A stretch of 28,824 nt of DNA, from positions 1-28,824 of the forward strand of contig CAZMCT010000037.1 in NCBI GenBank assembly GCA_964564785.1, given 5' to 3'. How positions within the stretch are numbered: position 1 is the stretch's first letter; each line of letters starts with the position of its first letter. Below the pieces are notes generated by a model, which saw nothing but the letters and a program-made list of their open reading frames with translations, was not told where the DNA came from and did no database searches. Below are positions 1-8,044 of this stretch, piece by piece. A program made the position numbers and the translations under genes. The DNA comes from CAZMCT01 sp964564785 (lineage in GTDB: Bacteria > Planctomycetota > Phycisphaerae > UBA1845 > Fen-1342).

Positions 1-2
1 CC

Positions 3-752
3 GCCAATCTCGCCCGCGTGCGCGCGACCGCCGCCGCGGCCGCGCGGCGCGCCGGCCGGGACCCGGCCGCGGTACGGCTCGTCGCGGTCACCAAGTATGT
101 CGGGCTCGATGTGCTCCGCGCCCTCCTGGCCGCAGGCGTGTGCGACCTCGGCGAGAGCTACGTCCAGCAGCTTGTCGCCCGCGCCGCGGCCTGCGGTCCC
201 GCACGCCGGGACTGGCCGCCGCCCGCTCCGGACCCCTCACCGCCCGACCACGTGCGCCCGCGCTGGCACATGATCGGCCACTTGCAGCGTAACAAGGTCC
301 GCGCCCTGCTTCCGCATGCCCGGATCATCCACTCGCTCGACTCCGACCGCCTGGCGGTCGCGCTCAATCGCCATGCGGCCGAGCTGGGCATCGACGTGGA
401 CGTGCTGATCGAAGTCAACCTCGCCGGCGAGCGGAGCAAGACGGGTGTGCCGGCCGCGGTCGCCCCCGCGCTGGCCGAGCAGGTCGCCGCCTGCCCGCAG
501 TTGCGCCTCCGGGGCCTGATGACCATGGCCCCCTACGACCCGGACCCTGAGGCGTCGCGGCCGCACTTCGCGCGGCTTCGCGAACTGCTCGAGGAATACC
601 GGTCGCACGGGCTGGTCGGCCCCGACTGCGTGCACCTTTCCATGGGCATGAGCCAGGATTACGCCGTAGCGGTGGAGGAAGGCGCAACGCTCGTGCGGGT
701 CGGGTCGGCGCTGTTCGAGCATCTCCCGTCCGACGATCCACGCCGCGGCTGA
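3..752 (+). CDS. yggS: YggS/PLPBP-family pyridoxal-phosphate homeostasis protein (5' end cut off by window)
   Basis: A cytosolic PLP-binding protein with an alanine-racemase-like TIM barrel. The family buffers free pyridoxal phosphate and has no known turnover. The PLP lysine is seen in 'VAVTKYV' (codon 93-95). Further family landmarks are 'WHMIGHLQRNKV', 'IEVNLAGERSKTGV', 'GLMTMAP' and 'LSMGMSQDY...GATLVRVGSALF'. The reading frame is open to the left edge and reads 'ANLARVRATAAAAARRAGRD', the usual N-terminal helix, so the true start lies before the window and the GTG at 18 is internal. Two oddities: 'GESYVQQ' replaces the usual GENYVQE, and about 25 extra Pro/Arg/Ala-rich residues separate that motif from 'WHMIGHLQ'. 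The next gene has its own promoter-like sequence. Family assignment is firm. Confidence 0.93.
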   Translation, partial: ANLARVRATAAAAARRAGRDPAAVRLVAVTKYVGLDVLRALLAAGVCDLGESYVQQLVARAAACGPARRDWPPPAPDPSPPDHVRPRWHMIGHLQRNKVRALLPHARIIHSLDSDRLAVALNRHAAELGIDVDVLIEVNLAGERSKTGVPAAVAPALAEQVAACPQLRLRGLMTMAPYDPDPEASRPHFARLRELLEEYRSHGLVGPDCVHLSMGMSQDYAVAVEEGATLVRVGSALFEHLPSDDPRRG

Positions 753-767
753 GGTCGCGAGGCGCGC

Positions 768-796
768 TTGTGGAGCTGCGGCCACCCGTGTATAAG
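768..796 (+). promoter_or_regulatory. Probable sigma-70-type promoter for the Clp N-domain gene
   Basis: TTGTGG (768-773) and TATAAG (791-796) are separated by exactly 17 bases and point at the ATG at 834, giving a leader of about 30 bases. Seen by eye only. The spacing is ideal but the -35 box is an imperfect match. Confidence 0.5.
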
Positions 797-833
797 GGCA
801 GCGTGGGACCCTGGTCGCGTTGAGAGATCCGCG

Positions 834-1280
834 ATGCCCCTGCGCAGACTGGACGGCGAGGCCCGAGAAGTCGTGGCGCTCGCAAACGAGATCGCCCACG
901 AGTATGAGCTTGAGTATGTCGGCACCGAACACATTCTGCTGGCCATTCTGCGGCACGGTACCAACCCGGCAGCCCGCGCCCTCGGACAGCTCGACGTGGA
1001 CGAGGCCCGTGTGCGAAACACCCTCGACCAGCTCTACGAGCGCGCCAAGGAAGATACGTGGGTCTTCGGCCGCCTCCCCGGAAGTCCGCATTACCGCAAC
1101 GTGATCGAGCGGGCGATGGAAGTCGCCGAACAGCTCGAGGCCCAGTTCATCGGCACGGTCCACCTATTGCTTGCCCTCTACTGCGACCGCGAGAGCACGG
1201 CCCAGCAGACACTGCTGACGCTGGGCGTCACGCAGAAGAAGTGTCGCGACGCGGTGCTGCGGGAGCTGTCCGGATCTTGA
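834..1280 (+). CDS. Stand-alone Clp repeat (ClpA/ClpC N-terminal domain) protein
   Basis: A 148-residue protein made only of the double Clp N-domain repeat. The first copy spans about residues 8-65 and contains 'EYVGTEHILLAIL'; the second spans about 85-145 and contains 'QFIGTVHLLLALY'. In ClpA/ClpC this alpha-helical domain receives substrates and adaptors for the AAA+ unfoldase. Here there is no Walker A/B motif and no ATPase domain, so the protein cannot be an unfoldase itself. It could be a free adaptor or decoy that competes for Clp partners; that role is inference. I chose ATG 834 because a promoter-like sequence lies upstream and the frame before it does not look coding. A weak GAGA stretch sits about 8 bases before the ATG. 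It is separate from yggS by 81 bases. Confidence 0.85.
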   Translation: MPLRRLDGEAREVVALANEIAHEYELEYVGTEHILLAILRHGTNPAARALGQLDVDEARVRNTLDQLYERAKEDTWVFGRLPGSPHYRNVIERAMEVAEQLEAQFIGTVHLLLALYCDRESTAQQTLLTLGVTQKKCRDAVLRELSGS

Positions 1281-1442
1281 GCGCCGACCACCGGGGACTG
1301 CCTGAAACGATCGTTCCCGCCCTGGGCGGCGCGGCGCGCGCGTGAGGTGCGCGATCCTTGGGCGGCACCGCCGGCCCGCGCCCAAGCCGCTCCGTGCCCG
1401 CGCATCGCCGCCCGGCATCTACAGCCGCGCGCGGCCGCGTGC

Positions 1443-1448
1443 TATACT
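1443..1448 (+). promoter_or_regulatory. TATACT -10 box directly before tilS (predicted leaderless transcript)
   Basis: TATACT ends 7 bases before the GTG start at 1456. Transcription from this box would begin at or next to the start codon. No Shine-Dalgarno sequence is visible. No convincing -35 box is seen. Confidence 0.5.
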
Positions 1449-1455
1449 GCCGGTC

Positions 1456-2925
1456 GTGACGTGGGACGCGTTCCTGAACCAGATCCGCGGTTGGCTGCAC
1501 ACCCGCGACCTGCTCCAGCCTGAAATCCCCTGGGTCGTCGGCGTTTCGGGGGGGCCGGACTCGGCCCTGCTGTTGCACGTGATGTGTGCCATCTCGGAAC
1601 GCGAGGCCTTGCAGTGGAAGCTCCACGCGGCGCACTTCCACCACGGCCTGCGCGGGGCCGAGGCCGACGCCGACGCCGAGTTCGTCAGCGAGCTCGCCGA
1701 TCAATTGGGCGTCCCGTTTCACACCGCGCGGGCCGACATCCGCGCCGAAGTCGAGCGCGGCGGCGGCTCGACCGAGGAAGTCGCCCGCGACCGCCGCTAC
1801 GAGTTCCTGGAACGTGTCGCGCTGCGGACCGGCAGCGAGCGCGTCGCCGTCGCCCACCACGCCGACGATAACGCCGAGACCGTTCTCCATCGCATCTGCC
1901 GCGGCACCGGCCTGCGCGGCCTGGCTGGCATCCGCGACGTCCGGCCGATCCGGCCCAACAGTCATGTGCGCATCGTGCGCCCGCTGCTTGGCCAGCGCCG
2001 CGCGACCATCGAGGCCCTCTGCGCCGAGCTGGGACTGAAGCTCCGCATCGACAGCACCAACCGTTCCCCGGAGTTCACGCGCGGCCGCATTCGTCACACG
2101 GTCATGCCGCTGCTGGCCGAGCAACTCAATCCAAACGTCTCGGAGGCGCTCCTGCGGCTGGCCGAGCACGCGCGGATGCTGGGCAGCTACCTCGAAGACG
2201 CGGCCACGCGCACCTTCGACTCGCTCGTCGTTACGCAGGGTGACGGACAGATCGTCCTCAACACCCGGGCCCTGCTCAGCAAGCAGCGGATCATCCAGGC
2301 CGAGGTCGTGCGCCGCGCCGTTTCGCTGGTGCTCGGCCGTGAACAGGACCTCGGGTTCGCCCACGTCGAGGCCATCCTGCGGCTCGCCGAAGACCCCACG
2401 AGCGGCAAGGAGGTCCACGTGCCCGGCCCGGTCGCCGTGCGCAAACTGTACGACCGGCTCGAGTTCGGCCCCCTCAGCCAGCAAGAACCGCTCCCCGACC
2501 TCGGCACTACCTACGTCAATTGCCCCGGCCGCACGGCCCTGCCCCTACTCGGCGTGGCCCTGACGGCCGAAATCGGCGCGGTGGACGCCGAGCGCGTCGC
2601 GGCCCTGCGCCGAAACACGAATCCCAACGAAGAATGGCTCGACTTTGCGGCCATCCAACCGCCGCTGCTGGTCCGCGGGCGGCAGGAGGGCGACCGCTTC
2701 CACCCCTTGGGCGCCCCGGGGGCCAAGACGATCGGCGATTTCCTCGGCGAGCAGAAGATCGACCCGCGCGTGCGGGCGCGGACCGGGATTCTCTGCGACC
2801 AACAAGGCCCGCTCTGGGTCATCCCGCTGCGGATCGACGAGCGGGCCAAGCTCCATCCGCAGACTCGCGAGGCTCTGCGCCTGACGCTGACCCCCCTGCA
2901 CGCCTCTCTGTCAGAGCAGCCGTGA
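1456..2925 (+). CDS. tilS: tRNA(Ile)-lysidine synthetase TilS
   Basis: TilS uses ATP to attach lysine to C34 of the CAU-anticodon tRNA-Ile, making it read AUA. The PP-loop motif 'SGGPDS' is at residues 31-36 and is followed by 'HAAHFHHGLRG' and 'VAHHADDNAETVLHRICRGTGLRGLAG', all diagnostic. The C-terminal substrate-binding domain is present with 'RGRQEGDRFHPLGAPGAKTIGDFL'. The length of 489 residues is within the range of full TilS proteins. I chose GTG 1456 because residues encoded upstream (from 1342) are low-complexity Arg/Pro/Ala and a TATACT box lies just before it. The last codons overlap the next gene by 4 bases (GTGA), suggesting coupled translation. The frame is intact and the function confident. 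Confidence 0.93.
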   Translation: MTWDAFLNQIRGWLHTRDLLQPEIPWVVGVSGGPDSALLLHVMCAISEREALQWKLHAAHFHHGLRGAEADADAEFVSELADQLGVPFHTARADIRAEVERGGGSTEEVARDRRYEFLERVALRTGSERVAVAHHADDNAETVLHRICRGTGLRGLAGIRDVRPIRPNSHVRIVRPLLGQRRATIEALCAELGLKLRIDSTNRSPEFTRGRIRHTVMPLLAEQLNPNVSEALLRLAEHARMLGSYLEDAATRTFDSLVVTQGDGQIVLNTRALLSKQRIIQAEVVRRAVSLVLGREQDLGFAHVEAILRLAEDPTSGKEVHVPGPVAVRKLYDRLEFGPLSQQEPLPDLGTTYVNCPGRTALPLLGVALTAEIGAVDAERVAALRRNTNPNEEWLDFAAIQPPLLVRGRQEGDRFHPLGAPGAKTIGDFLGEQKIDPRVRARTGILCDQQGPLWVIPLRIDERAKLHPQTREALRLTLTPLHASLSEQP

Positions 2926-4166
2926 CCCCGCCTGTGCCCACCGCGCGCGGCTACGCCCCCCGCGATTTGGCCCTTGGGGGCGTGGTCGCTCTGGCACTGG
3001 CCCTGAGAGTCGGCTGGGTTGTTCATTGCGGGCTGACGCAACACGGCCTCACCTACCCGGATGAGGAGCTGCATTGGCAGCTCGCCACGAACCTCGTGAA
3101 ACACGGCACGCTGACGACCGACGACGGTCGGCTTGCGGCGCGTATGCCGGTCTACCCGCTGTTCCTGGCTGCGTTCGTCTCCCTCGGCCCCGCCGCCCTC
3201 ACGGCCGTGCGCCTGGCCCAAGCTGTCGTGGGCGCAGCGACCGTCGGGCTCGGTTATCGGATTGCACGCCGTGCGTTCGGCCGGGCAGCCGGGCGGGCCG
3301 CCGCCCTGCTGATCGCCGTCGATCCGTTCAGCGTCTTTTTTTCGAGTCTGCTCCTGAGCGAGGTCTTGTTCACTTTCCTGCTGCTGGCGCTGGTCGCGAG
3401 CACACAAGCCCTGTGGGCCCGCCCGCGCTCGTTGCCGCCGTTGCTCGCACTGGCCGTCATCGGTCCGCTCGCCGTGATGACCCGCCCATCGGCTGCCCTT
3501 CTGGTTCCGTTGCTGTGGCTGCTGCCGCTCCCGGCCGTGATCCGCGCAGGAGTCTGGCCTCGCGCCGTGTTGTTCACTTTCGCGGCCGCGGCAGCGTGCT
3601 TCGCGCCTTGGGGGCTGCGGAACCGGGCAACCCTCGGAGACTTTGCGTGGCTCTCGACCAACGGCGGCGTCACGCTCTACGACGCCCAGGGACCGCAGGC
3701 GGACGGCAGCAGTAACCAGGAGTTCCTTCGGCAACTCCCCGACCTCCCGGCCGGCGAGGTCGCACGCGACCGGGCGCTGCGCCGGCTGGCCCTTGATCAA
3801 ATGCGCTCCGACCCGGGACGTGTTGCGCAACTGGCGCTCGTAAAACTGCGGCGCACCTGGAGTCCCTGGCCGAACGTGGCGGAGTACCGCACGGGCGCGG
3901 CCGCCACAGCCGGGGCGGCCTACCTGCTCGTCGTGCTTGTCGGTGGCATCGCGGGCACGGCGTGGGCTCTGTTGGGCGCGCGCGGTGTACCGCGCCGTAC
4001 GCGCACGAGGCGTGTGCTGGGCCTGACGTGGGTCGTTGTTCTATACTTCGCGGCTCTACATTGTCTATACGTTGGCAGCGTCCGATACCGCCTGCCGGTT
4101 CAGCCGCTGCTGGCCATCGCGGCTACGTCGGTTTTCCACTGGATTCGGCCGTACGGCCGTGATTAG
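2922..4166 (+). CDS. GT-C fold membrane glycosyltransferase-like protein (GT39/PMT/ArnT type)
   Basis: A 414-residue multi-spanning membrane protein. After the first membrane segment (about residues 16-34) comes an outer loop with 'TYPDEELHWQLA' (D47, E48, E49). An acidic loop at this position is the hallmark of GT-C enzymes, which move a sugar from a polyprenyl-phosphate donor to an acceptor on the outer face of the membrane. Several hydrophobic segments follow, with 'RNRATLGDFAWLSTNGG' resembling the loop after the core helices in PMT-family proteins. GTG 2922 overlaps the tilS stop (GTGA); frame upstream of that point is only a shadow of tilS. The sugar and acceptor cannot be told from sequence. 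A TAGAAT hexamer overlapping the stop codon (4164-4169) could serve as a -10 box for the next gene. The family is sure; the exact reaction is not. Confidence 0.8.
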   Translation: MTPPVPTARGYAPRDLALGGVVALALALRVGWVVHCGLTQHGLTYPDEELHWQLATNLVKHGTLTTDDGRLAARMPVYPLFLAAFVSLGPAALTAVRLAQAVVGAATVGLGYRIARRAFGRAAGRAAALLIAVDPFSVFFSSLLLSEVLFTFLLLALVASTQALWARPRSLPPLLALAVIGPLAVMTRPSAALLVPLLWLLPLPAVIRAGVWPRAVLFTFAAAAACFAPWGLRNRATLGDFAWLSTNGGVTLYDAQGPQADGSSNQEFLRQLPDLPAGEVARDRALRRLALDQMRSDPGRVAQLALVKLRRTWSPWPNVAEYRTGAAATAGAAYLLVVLVGGIAGTAWALLGARGVPRRTRTRRVLGLTWVVVLYFAALHCLYVGSVRYRLPVQPLLAIAATSVFHWIRPYGRD

Positions 4167-4330
4167 AATGGTGCGAAGAGCCCGTTCAGGTATCGCGTAG
4201 ACGCCGTGCCCGCTTGAGGAGGCGTCTTCGCCTAGACGTGGCTGAAGGCCGAGTGTTTATCGGACGTCGGGCTCGCGTCGACGAGGAGGGTCGGTGCGCG
4301 GCCATCGGCCGGGATACCAAGGAGCACGTC

Positions 4331-5476
4331 GTGCAGCGAACACGCAGAATCCGCGAAAGGCTGGGCCGCTGGGCCGCCATGTTGCTGGTGTCCGCCGGTC
4401 TGTCCTGGTCGGCACGCGCGGCCGACCGAGTGGTGATCGCCGAGGAATTCACGAACGTAGGTTGCGGCTATTGCGGCTACGCCGGTCCGGCGTTGAGCAC
4501 GATGCTGAACAACTACCCGGGCACGTTCACGCTGGTGCAGTACCACGTGGGCGACAGCTACGCGACCACGTTCGGCAACACGCGGGCGAGTTTCTATGGC
4601 ATGACGGGGACTCCGACGACCTGGTTCGACGGCTGGGTCGAGCACGTCGGCGCGTCGAGCTACAACGAAATCCTGGCAACGTACACGAGCACGTACAATC
4701 AGCGACGCGGGGTTCCGACGGACGTGACGATCTCTGTCACCGGCACTCAGGGCTACAGCACGACGTACAACATCCGCGCGCGGATCTCCATCGAGCCTGG
4801 CGGCACGGCCAAGACGCTGCGGATTCACATGGCCAACGTGCTGGACCACTGGCCGAGCACGCCGACGTATCACCGCAACGGGCTGCGGGCCGGAGCCACG
4901 CATCAGGACGTCACGCTCCAGCCGGGCGAGTCGACCGTGGTCACCCGCTCGTTCACCTTCGACAGCACGAGCTGGAGCCACCAGAGCGACATCCGCATCG
5001 TGGTGTGGGCCCAGACCCCGAACTCGACCCATCCGGCCGAGATCCATCAAGCGGCGCAGATGAACTGGCCGTTCCCGCCGGACTGCAACGCCAACGGCAT
5101 TCCCGACGAGGCCGACATCGCCGGGGGCACCTCGCCGGACTGCAACGCCAACGGCATCCCGGACGAATGCGATTTGCTCAACAACGACTGCAACCTCAAC
5201 GGTGTCCCGGACGAATGCGACATCGCCGGCGGCACGTCGCCGGACTTGGACGGCAACGGCGTTCCGGACGAGTGCGAGTTCCCGGTCGGTGACCTGAATT
5301 GCGACGATGTGGTGAACTTCGGCGACATCAACGCCTTCGTGCTCGCGGTGACGAACGCGACCGGCTACTCGCAGCAGTACCCCAATTGTGACCGCATGCT
5401 GGCGGACACCAACGGCGACGGGTCGGTCGGCTTCGGCGACATCAACCCGTTCGTGGCCCTGCTGGTGGGCGGCTAG
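4331..5476 (+). CDS. Secreted Omp28-like thioredoxin-fold protein with calcium-loop repeats and a dockerin-like C-terminus
   Basis: A 381-residue exported protein. An Arg-rich n-region and hydrophobic core (residues 1-30, ending 'SWSARA') form a signal peptide. Then comes 'EEFTNVGCGYCGYAGPAL' with a CxxC pair at C45/C48, and 'YGMTGTPTTWFDG' with the likely cis-proline. This matches the thioredoxin-like fold of Omp28-related proteins. Residues about 130-245 look like a beta-sandwich. Residues 251-316 hold four 'D.N.NGIPDEC' calcium-loop-type repeats. The end (320-381) is a dockerin-like pair of EF-hand loops, 'GDLNCDDVVNFGDIN' and 'DTNGDGSVGFGDIN'. GTG 4331 is preceded by AAGGAG (4319-4324) at 6-base spacing, which decides the start over the ATG at 4214. 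The redox role is inferred from CxxC; the C-terminus more likely anchors or stabilises the protein outside the cell than joins a cellulosome. Confidence 0.8.
   Translation: MQRTRRIRERLGRWAAMLLVSAGLSWSARAADRVVIAEEFTNVGCGYCGYAGPALSTMLNNYPGTFTLVQYHVGDSYATTFGNTRASFYGMTGTPTTWFDGWVEHVGASSYNEILATYTSTYNQRRGVPTDVTISVTGTQGYSTTYNIRARISIEPGGTAKTLRIHMANVLDHWPSTPTYHRNGLRAGATHQDVTLQPGESTVVTRSFTFDSTSWSHQSDIRIVVWAQTPNSTHPAEIHQAAQMNWPFPPDCNANGIPDEADIAGGTSPDCNANGIPDECDLLNNDCNLNGVPDECDIAGGTSPDLDGNGVPDECEFPVGDLNCDDVVNFGDINAFVLAVTNATGYSQQYPNCDRMLADTNGDGSVGFGDINPFVALLVGG
5081..5279 (+). repeat. In-gene tandem repeat coding for four calcium-loop units
   Basis: Four imperfect DNA repeats of about 48-57 bases, each coding for 'DCNANGIPDEC' or a variant ('DCNLNGVPDEC', 'DLDGNGVPDEC'). 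The linker 'DIAGGTSP' follows units 1 and 3. The first unit has EA where the others have EC. The repeats lie inside the secreted thioredoxin-fold gene and can recombine to change repeat number. Confidence 0.85.
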
Positions 5477-5613
5477 CGCAGCCCCGCCCAAGAGCCCCGA
5501 GCCGCGGCGCATCCGCCCCGCCGTGCCGACGCACGGTCGGCTCGCGCGAACGATCCCGGGTGGGCATGCCGGGAGTGGTCGCGCTTGGTGTGTGAGCCCC
5601 ACCTCCACTGTCG

Positions 5614-5632
5614 TACAGGCGATCAGCCTGTG
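5614..5632. repeat. Short palindrome (ACAGGC arms)
   Basis: ACAGGC and GCCTGT arms (6 bp) flank a 5-base loop in the gap between the convergent secreted-protein gene and rseP. It has the same ACAGGC core as the palindromes at 5700 and 21253. No T-run follows, so it is not a classical terminator. Confidence 0.5.
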
Positions 5633-5699
5633 TTCCTGCGCCCCGTTCCTGCTCCCCGCTGAGAAAGGGCACCGGCGCCGCGTCGATCCATCATCGCGG

Positions 5700-5718
5700 C
5701 ACAGGCGACGCGCCTGTG
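5700..5718. repeat. Short palindrome, 8-bp arms and 3-base loop
   Basis: CACAGGCG-ACG-CGCCTGTG, a perfect 8-bp inverted repeat in the convergent gap 5477-5770. It belongs with the other palindromes of this shape in the window (21230, 21253, 21281, 24779, 25600). It could act as a bidirectional transcription end or be a REP-like element. Nothing else is recognisable in this gap. Confidence 0.6.
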
Positions 5719-5770
5719 TCGCCGGTCCCCGTTCCGTGCCGCGGTGCCGGTCCGCTTTTTCAGTGGGCTG

Positions 5771-8044
5771 CTAAATGCCCCCCTGCATCCACTTCACGAT
5801 GTCCTGGAACGTGACCAGCACGAACACGAGCACGATCAGCGCCAGTCCTGCGATCGTCGTAATCACCTGAACCTTCATGTTCAGCGGCCGGCCCCGCAGC
5901 TTCTCCAGCAACAGAAACACCGCCAGTCCGCCGTCGACCACCGGCAGCGGGAGGAAGTTGATCACGGCCAGGTTCACCGAAATGAATGCGAGGAAGTAGA
6001 GCAGCTCGCCGAAACTCGCCTGCGCCTGGGCCACACCGATCCGCACGATCCCGATCGGTCCCGACACCTGCTGGACCCCCACGTTGCCCTGCGGCGTGAG
6101 CATCGCCCGAACCGTGCGATACACGCGGACCAGCGTCCGCCACGACTCCTGCGTCCCCATGACAAGCGCCCGCAGCGGGTTCCCATGCGCCGACACGTTC
6201 GTCTTCTTCAGTTCAAAATGGCCCGCCAGTTCATATCCGTAAAGCACACGCATCGGCCACAAGTCCACCAGCTCCGGCTCGACCCGCACGTCCGCGGCCA
6301 ACCGCGTCGTGTCGAGCCGACTCGGCGAGTACTCCACCGGCACCGTTTGCCCCACGTGGTGCTCCAGCAGCAGGCGCACGGCCTCCAGCGTCGGCAGCTT
6401 CACCCGCCCCTTCTCCGTTTCCACCGAATCACGGCCCGCGATGCTCAGGATGCGAGCGGTCGGCGGCAACTGCAAAGCGCTCACGATGCTCGCCGGAATC
6501 CGCATCCGGCCGCTGACCTCGTCGGCTCCGCTCCGGTAGCGCACCGTGACGCTCGTGCCCGCGGCGGCCCGCAGCGCCTCGTGGACGTCGAACCAGTTCG
6601 CGACCGCGCGCTCGCCGATCGCCACCAACTCAGCCCCTCGCGGCAGCCCAAGCTCCGCCGCCGGCGTGCCGGGCACGACGTCGGCGCCCACCGGCCGCCG
6701 GTCCTCGTCGCGAAAGGCCCGCCCGACGCGCGGCGGCTGGCTGCGAAACAGGCTGAACGCCCGCTTCGGCACCACGCTCAGCGTCAGCGACTGCCCCTCG
6801 CGCTCCACGACCACCGGCACCCCCGCGTTGCCCGCGGCCTCGATGCTGCGCACGATGTCCTCGTACAACGGGCTGGCCACCGTGCCCCACTGCGCAATCA
6901 CGTCCCCGGTCTCGAAGCCCGCTTTCGCGGCCGGGCCCGCAGGGGCGACCTCGGCCACCTCGCACCGCCGCACCAGACCCAGCAGGTGCTTGGTGCGCCC
7001 GCTGCCGTAGCGCGGCGTCTCGGTCGGCACCACCAGCATGCGCGGTCGTTGCGGCAGTGTCAGCACTTGCGCGCCGTCCGCCGCGTTCGGGTCCGGGCGC
7101 CGCACGGTGAATTCCACCGGGCGGCCGCCGCAACCCTCGAACGCAACCTGGATGTCGAGGCCGTTGCTCACCGGCCGCCCATTCACATGCGTGACGACGT
7201 CGCCGGGCCGTAGCCCCTGCGGATCGGGATCGCGGCTCAGCGACGGGCCCAGCCGCGTCGTGAACATGGGCTGGATCCCCAACACCGGGACGTCCGAATC
7301 GGCGCGCGAAAGCGGCACGACGATTTCATTCTCGAGTACGTGCCCGTCGCGCTGCACGCGAAACCGCACGTCCCCGTGTGAGAGCAGGCTGTCCAGCCCC
7401 ACGTCATCGAAAGAATCGACCGCCTCCCCGTTGACCGCCACGATCTGGTCGCCAACTTGCAGGCCCGCCTTCGCGGCCGCGCTGCCCGGCTCGATCGGCC
7501 CGACGACCGGGGCCGCGACCTCGCGCCCCGCGAACAGGTACACCAGCATGTAGAGCAGGACCGCGAACAGCACGTTGAACACCACCCCCGCGGACACGAC
7601 CAGGAGCCGCTGGCCGACCGTCTTGTTGGTGAACGCGCGGGGGTCGGTGGTGGTCTTGATCTCGCCCGTCTGCTCGTTGATGGCGATGTCGTCCTCGCCC
7701 ATCATCTTCACGTATCCGCCGAACGGCAGCGCGTTCAGGCAGTAGTCCGTCTCACCCCACCCTTTTTCCGCGACCTGCTCCGGCGTGTACGACGGCTTCG
7801 GTCCGAACGTCAGTCCTTCGCCCTTGCGCCAGCCCACCACCCGGTAGACAAACCCGATCGCGAACCGGTTGACCCGCACGCCCACCGCCTTCGCCGCCAG
7901 GAAATGTCCCAACTCGTGCACGAAGATGATGATCGAGAACCCAATTACCACCTTCGCCACACCCAACGACGTCAGCAGCCATTGTCCCGCATCCGCGGCC
8001 AGAAGCAGACCGGCGACCACGGACGGCGTCTTCAGCTCAAGCAT
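5771..8044 (-). CDS. rseP: RseP/S2P-type M50 site-2 protease with four or five PDZ domains
   Basis: An inner-membrane zinc metalloprotease for regulated intramembrane proteolysis, for example release of sigma-factor control by cutting an anti-sigma factor within the membrane. The zinc motif 'HELGH' is at residues 43-47 and the third ligand lies in 'NFLPLPVVDGG' (D704). 'ALPFGGYVKM' (105-114) and 'SGPIGI' (661-666) are also typical. PDZ modules are visible at about 180-247, 265-335, 361-425 and 452-515, with a possible fifth at 528-590. The protein has 757 residues, against about 450 residues and two PDZ domains in E. coli RseP. The ATG at 8044 lies inside the end of dxr (13-base overlap), so the two are co-transcribed. 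The dxr-rseP pairing is common in bacteria. The stop is the TAG at 5771-5773. Confidence 0.93.
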   Translation of the reverse strand: MLELKTPSVVAGLLLAADAGQWLLTSLGVAKVVIGFSIIIFVHELGHFLAAKAVGVRVNRFAIGFVYRVVGWRKGEGLTFGPKPSYTPEQVAEKGWGETDYCLNALPFGGYVKMMGEDDIAINEQTGEIKTTTDPRAFTNKTVGQRLLVVSAGVVFNVLFAVLLYMLVYLFAGREVAAPVVGPIEPGSAAAKAGLQVGDQIVAVNGEAVDSFDDVGLDSLLSHGDVRFRVQRDGHVLENEIVVPLSRADSDVPVLGIQPMFTTRLGPSLSRDPDPQGLRPGDVVTHVNGRPVSNGLDIQVAFEGCGGRPVEFTVRRPDPNAADGAQVLTLPQRPRMLVVPTETPRYGSGRTKHLLGLVRRCEVAEVAPAGPAAKAGFETGDVIAQWGTVASPLYEDIVRSIEAAGNAGVPVVVEREGQSLTLSVVPKRAFSLFRSQPPRVGRAFRDEDRRPVGADVVPGTPAAELGLPRGAELVAIGERAVANWFDVHEALRAAAGTSVTVRYRSGADEVSGRMRIPASIVSALQLPPTARILSIAGRDSVETEKGRVKLPTLEAVRLLLEHHVGQTVPVEYSPSRLDTTRLAADVRVEPELVDLWPMRVLYGYELAGHFELKKTNVSAHGNPLRALVMGTQESWRTLVRVYRTVRAMLTPQGNVGVQQVSGPIGIVRIGVAQAQASFGELLYFLAFISVNLAVINFLPLPVVDGGLAVFLLLEKLRGRPLNMKVQVITTIAGLALIVLVFVLVTFQDIVKWMQGGI

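Noticed and set aside
1228..2484. Minus-strand open frame opposite tilS
   Set aside because: tilS has full-length motif support on the other strand; this frame shows none.
5081..5279. Regular repeats that might suggest a CRISPR array
   Set aside because: The repeats are in frame within a secreted protein, imperfect, without unique spacers, and code for known calcium-loop units.
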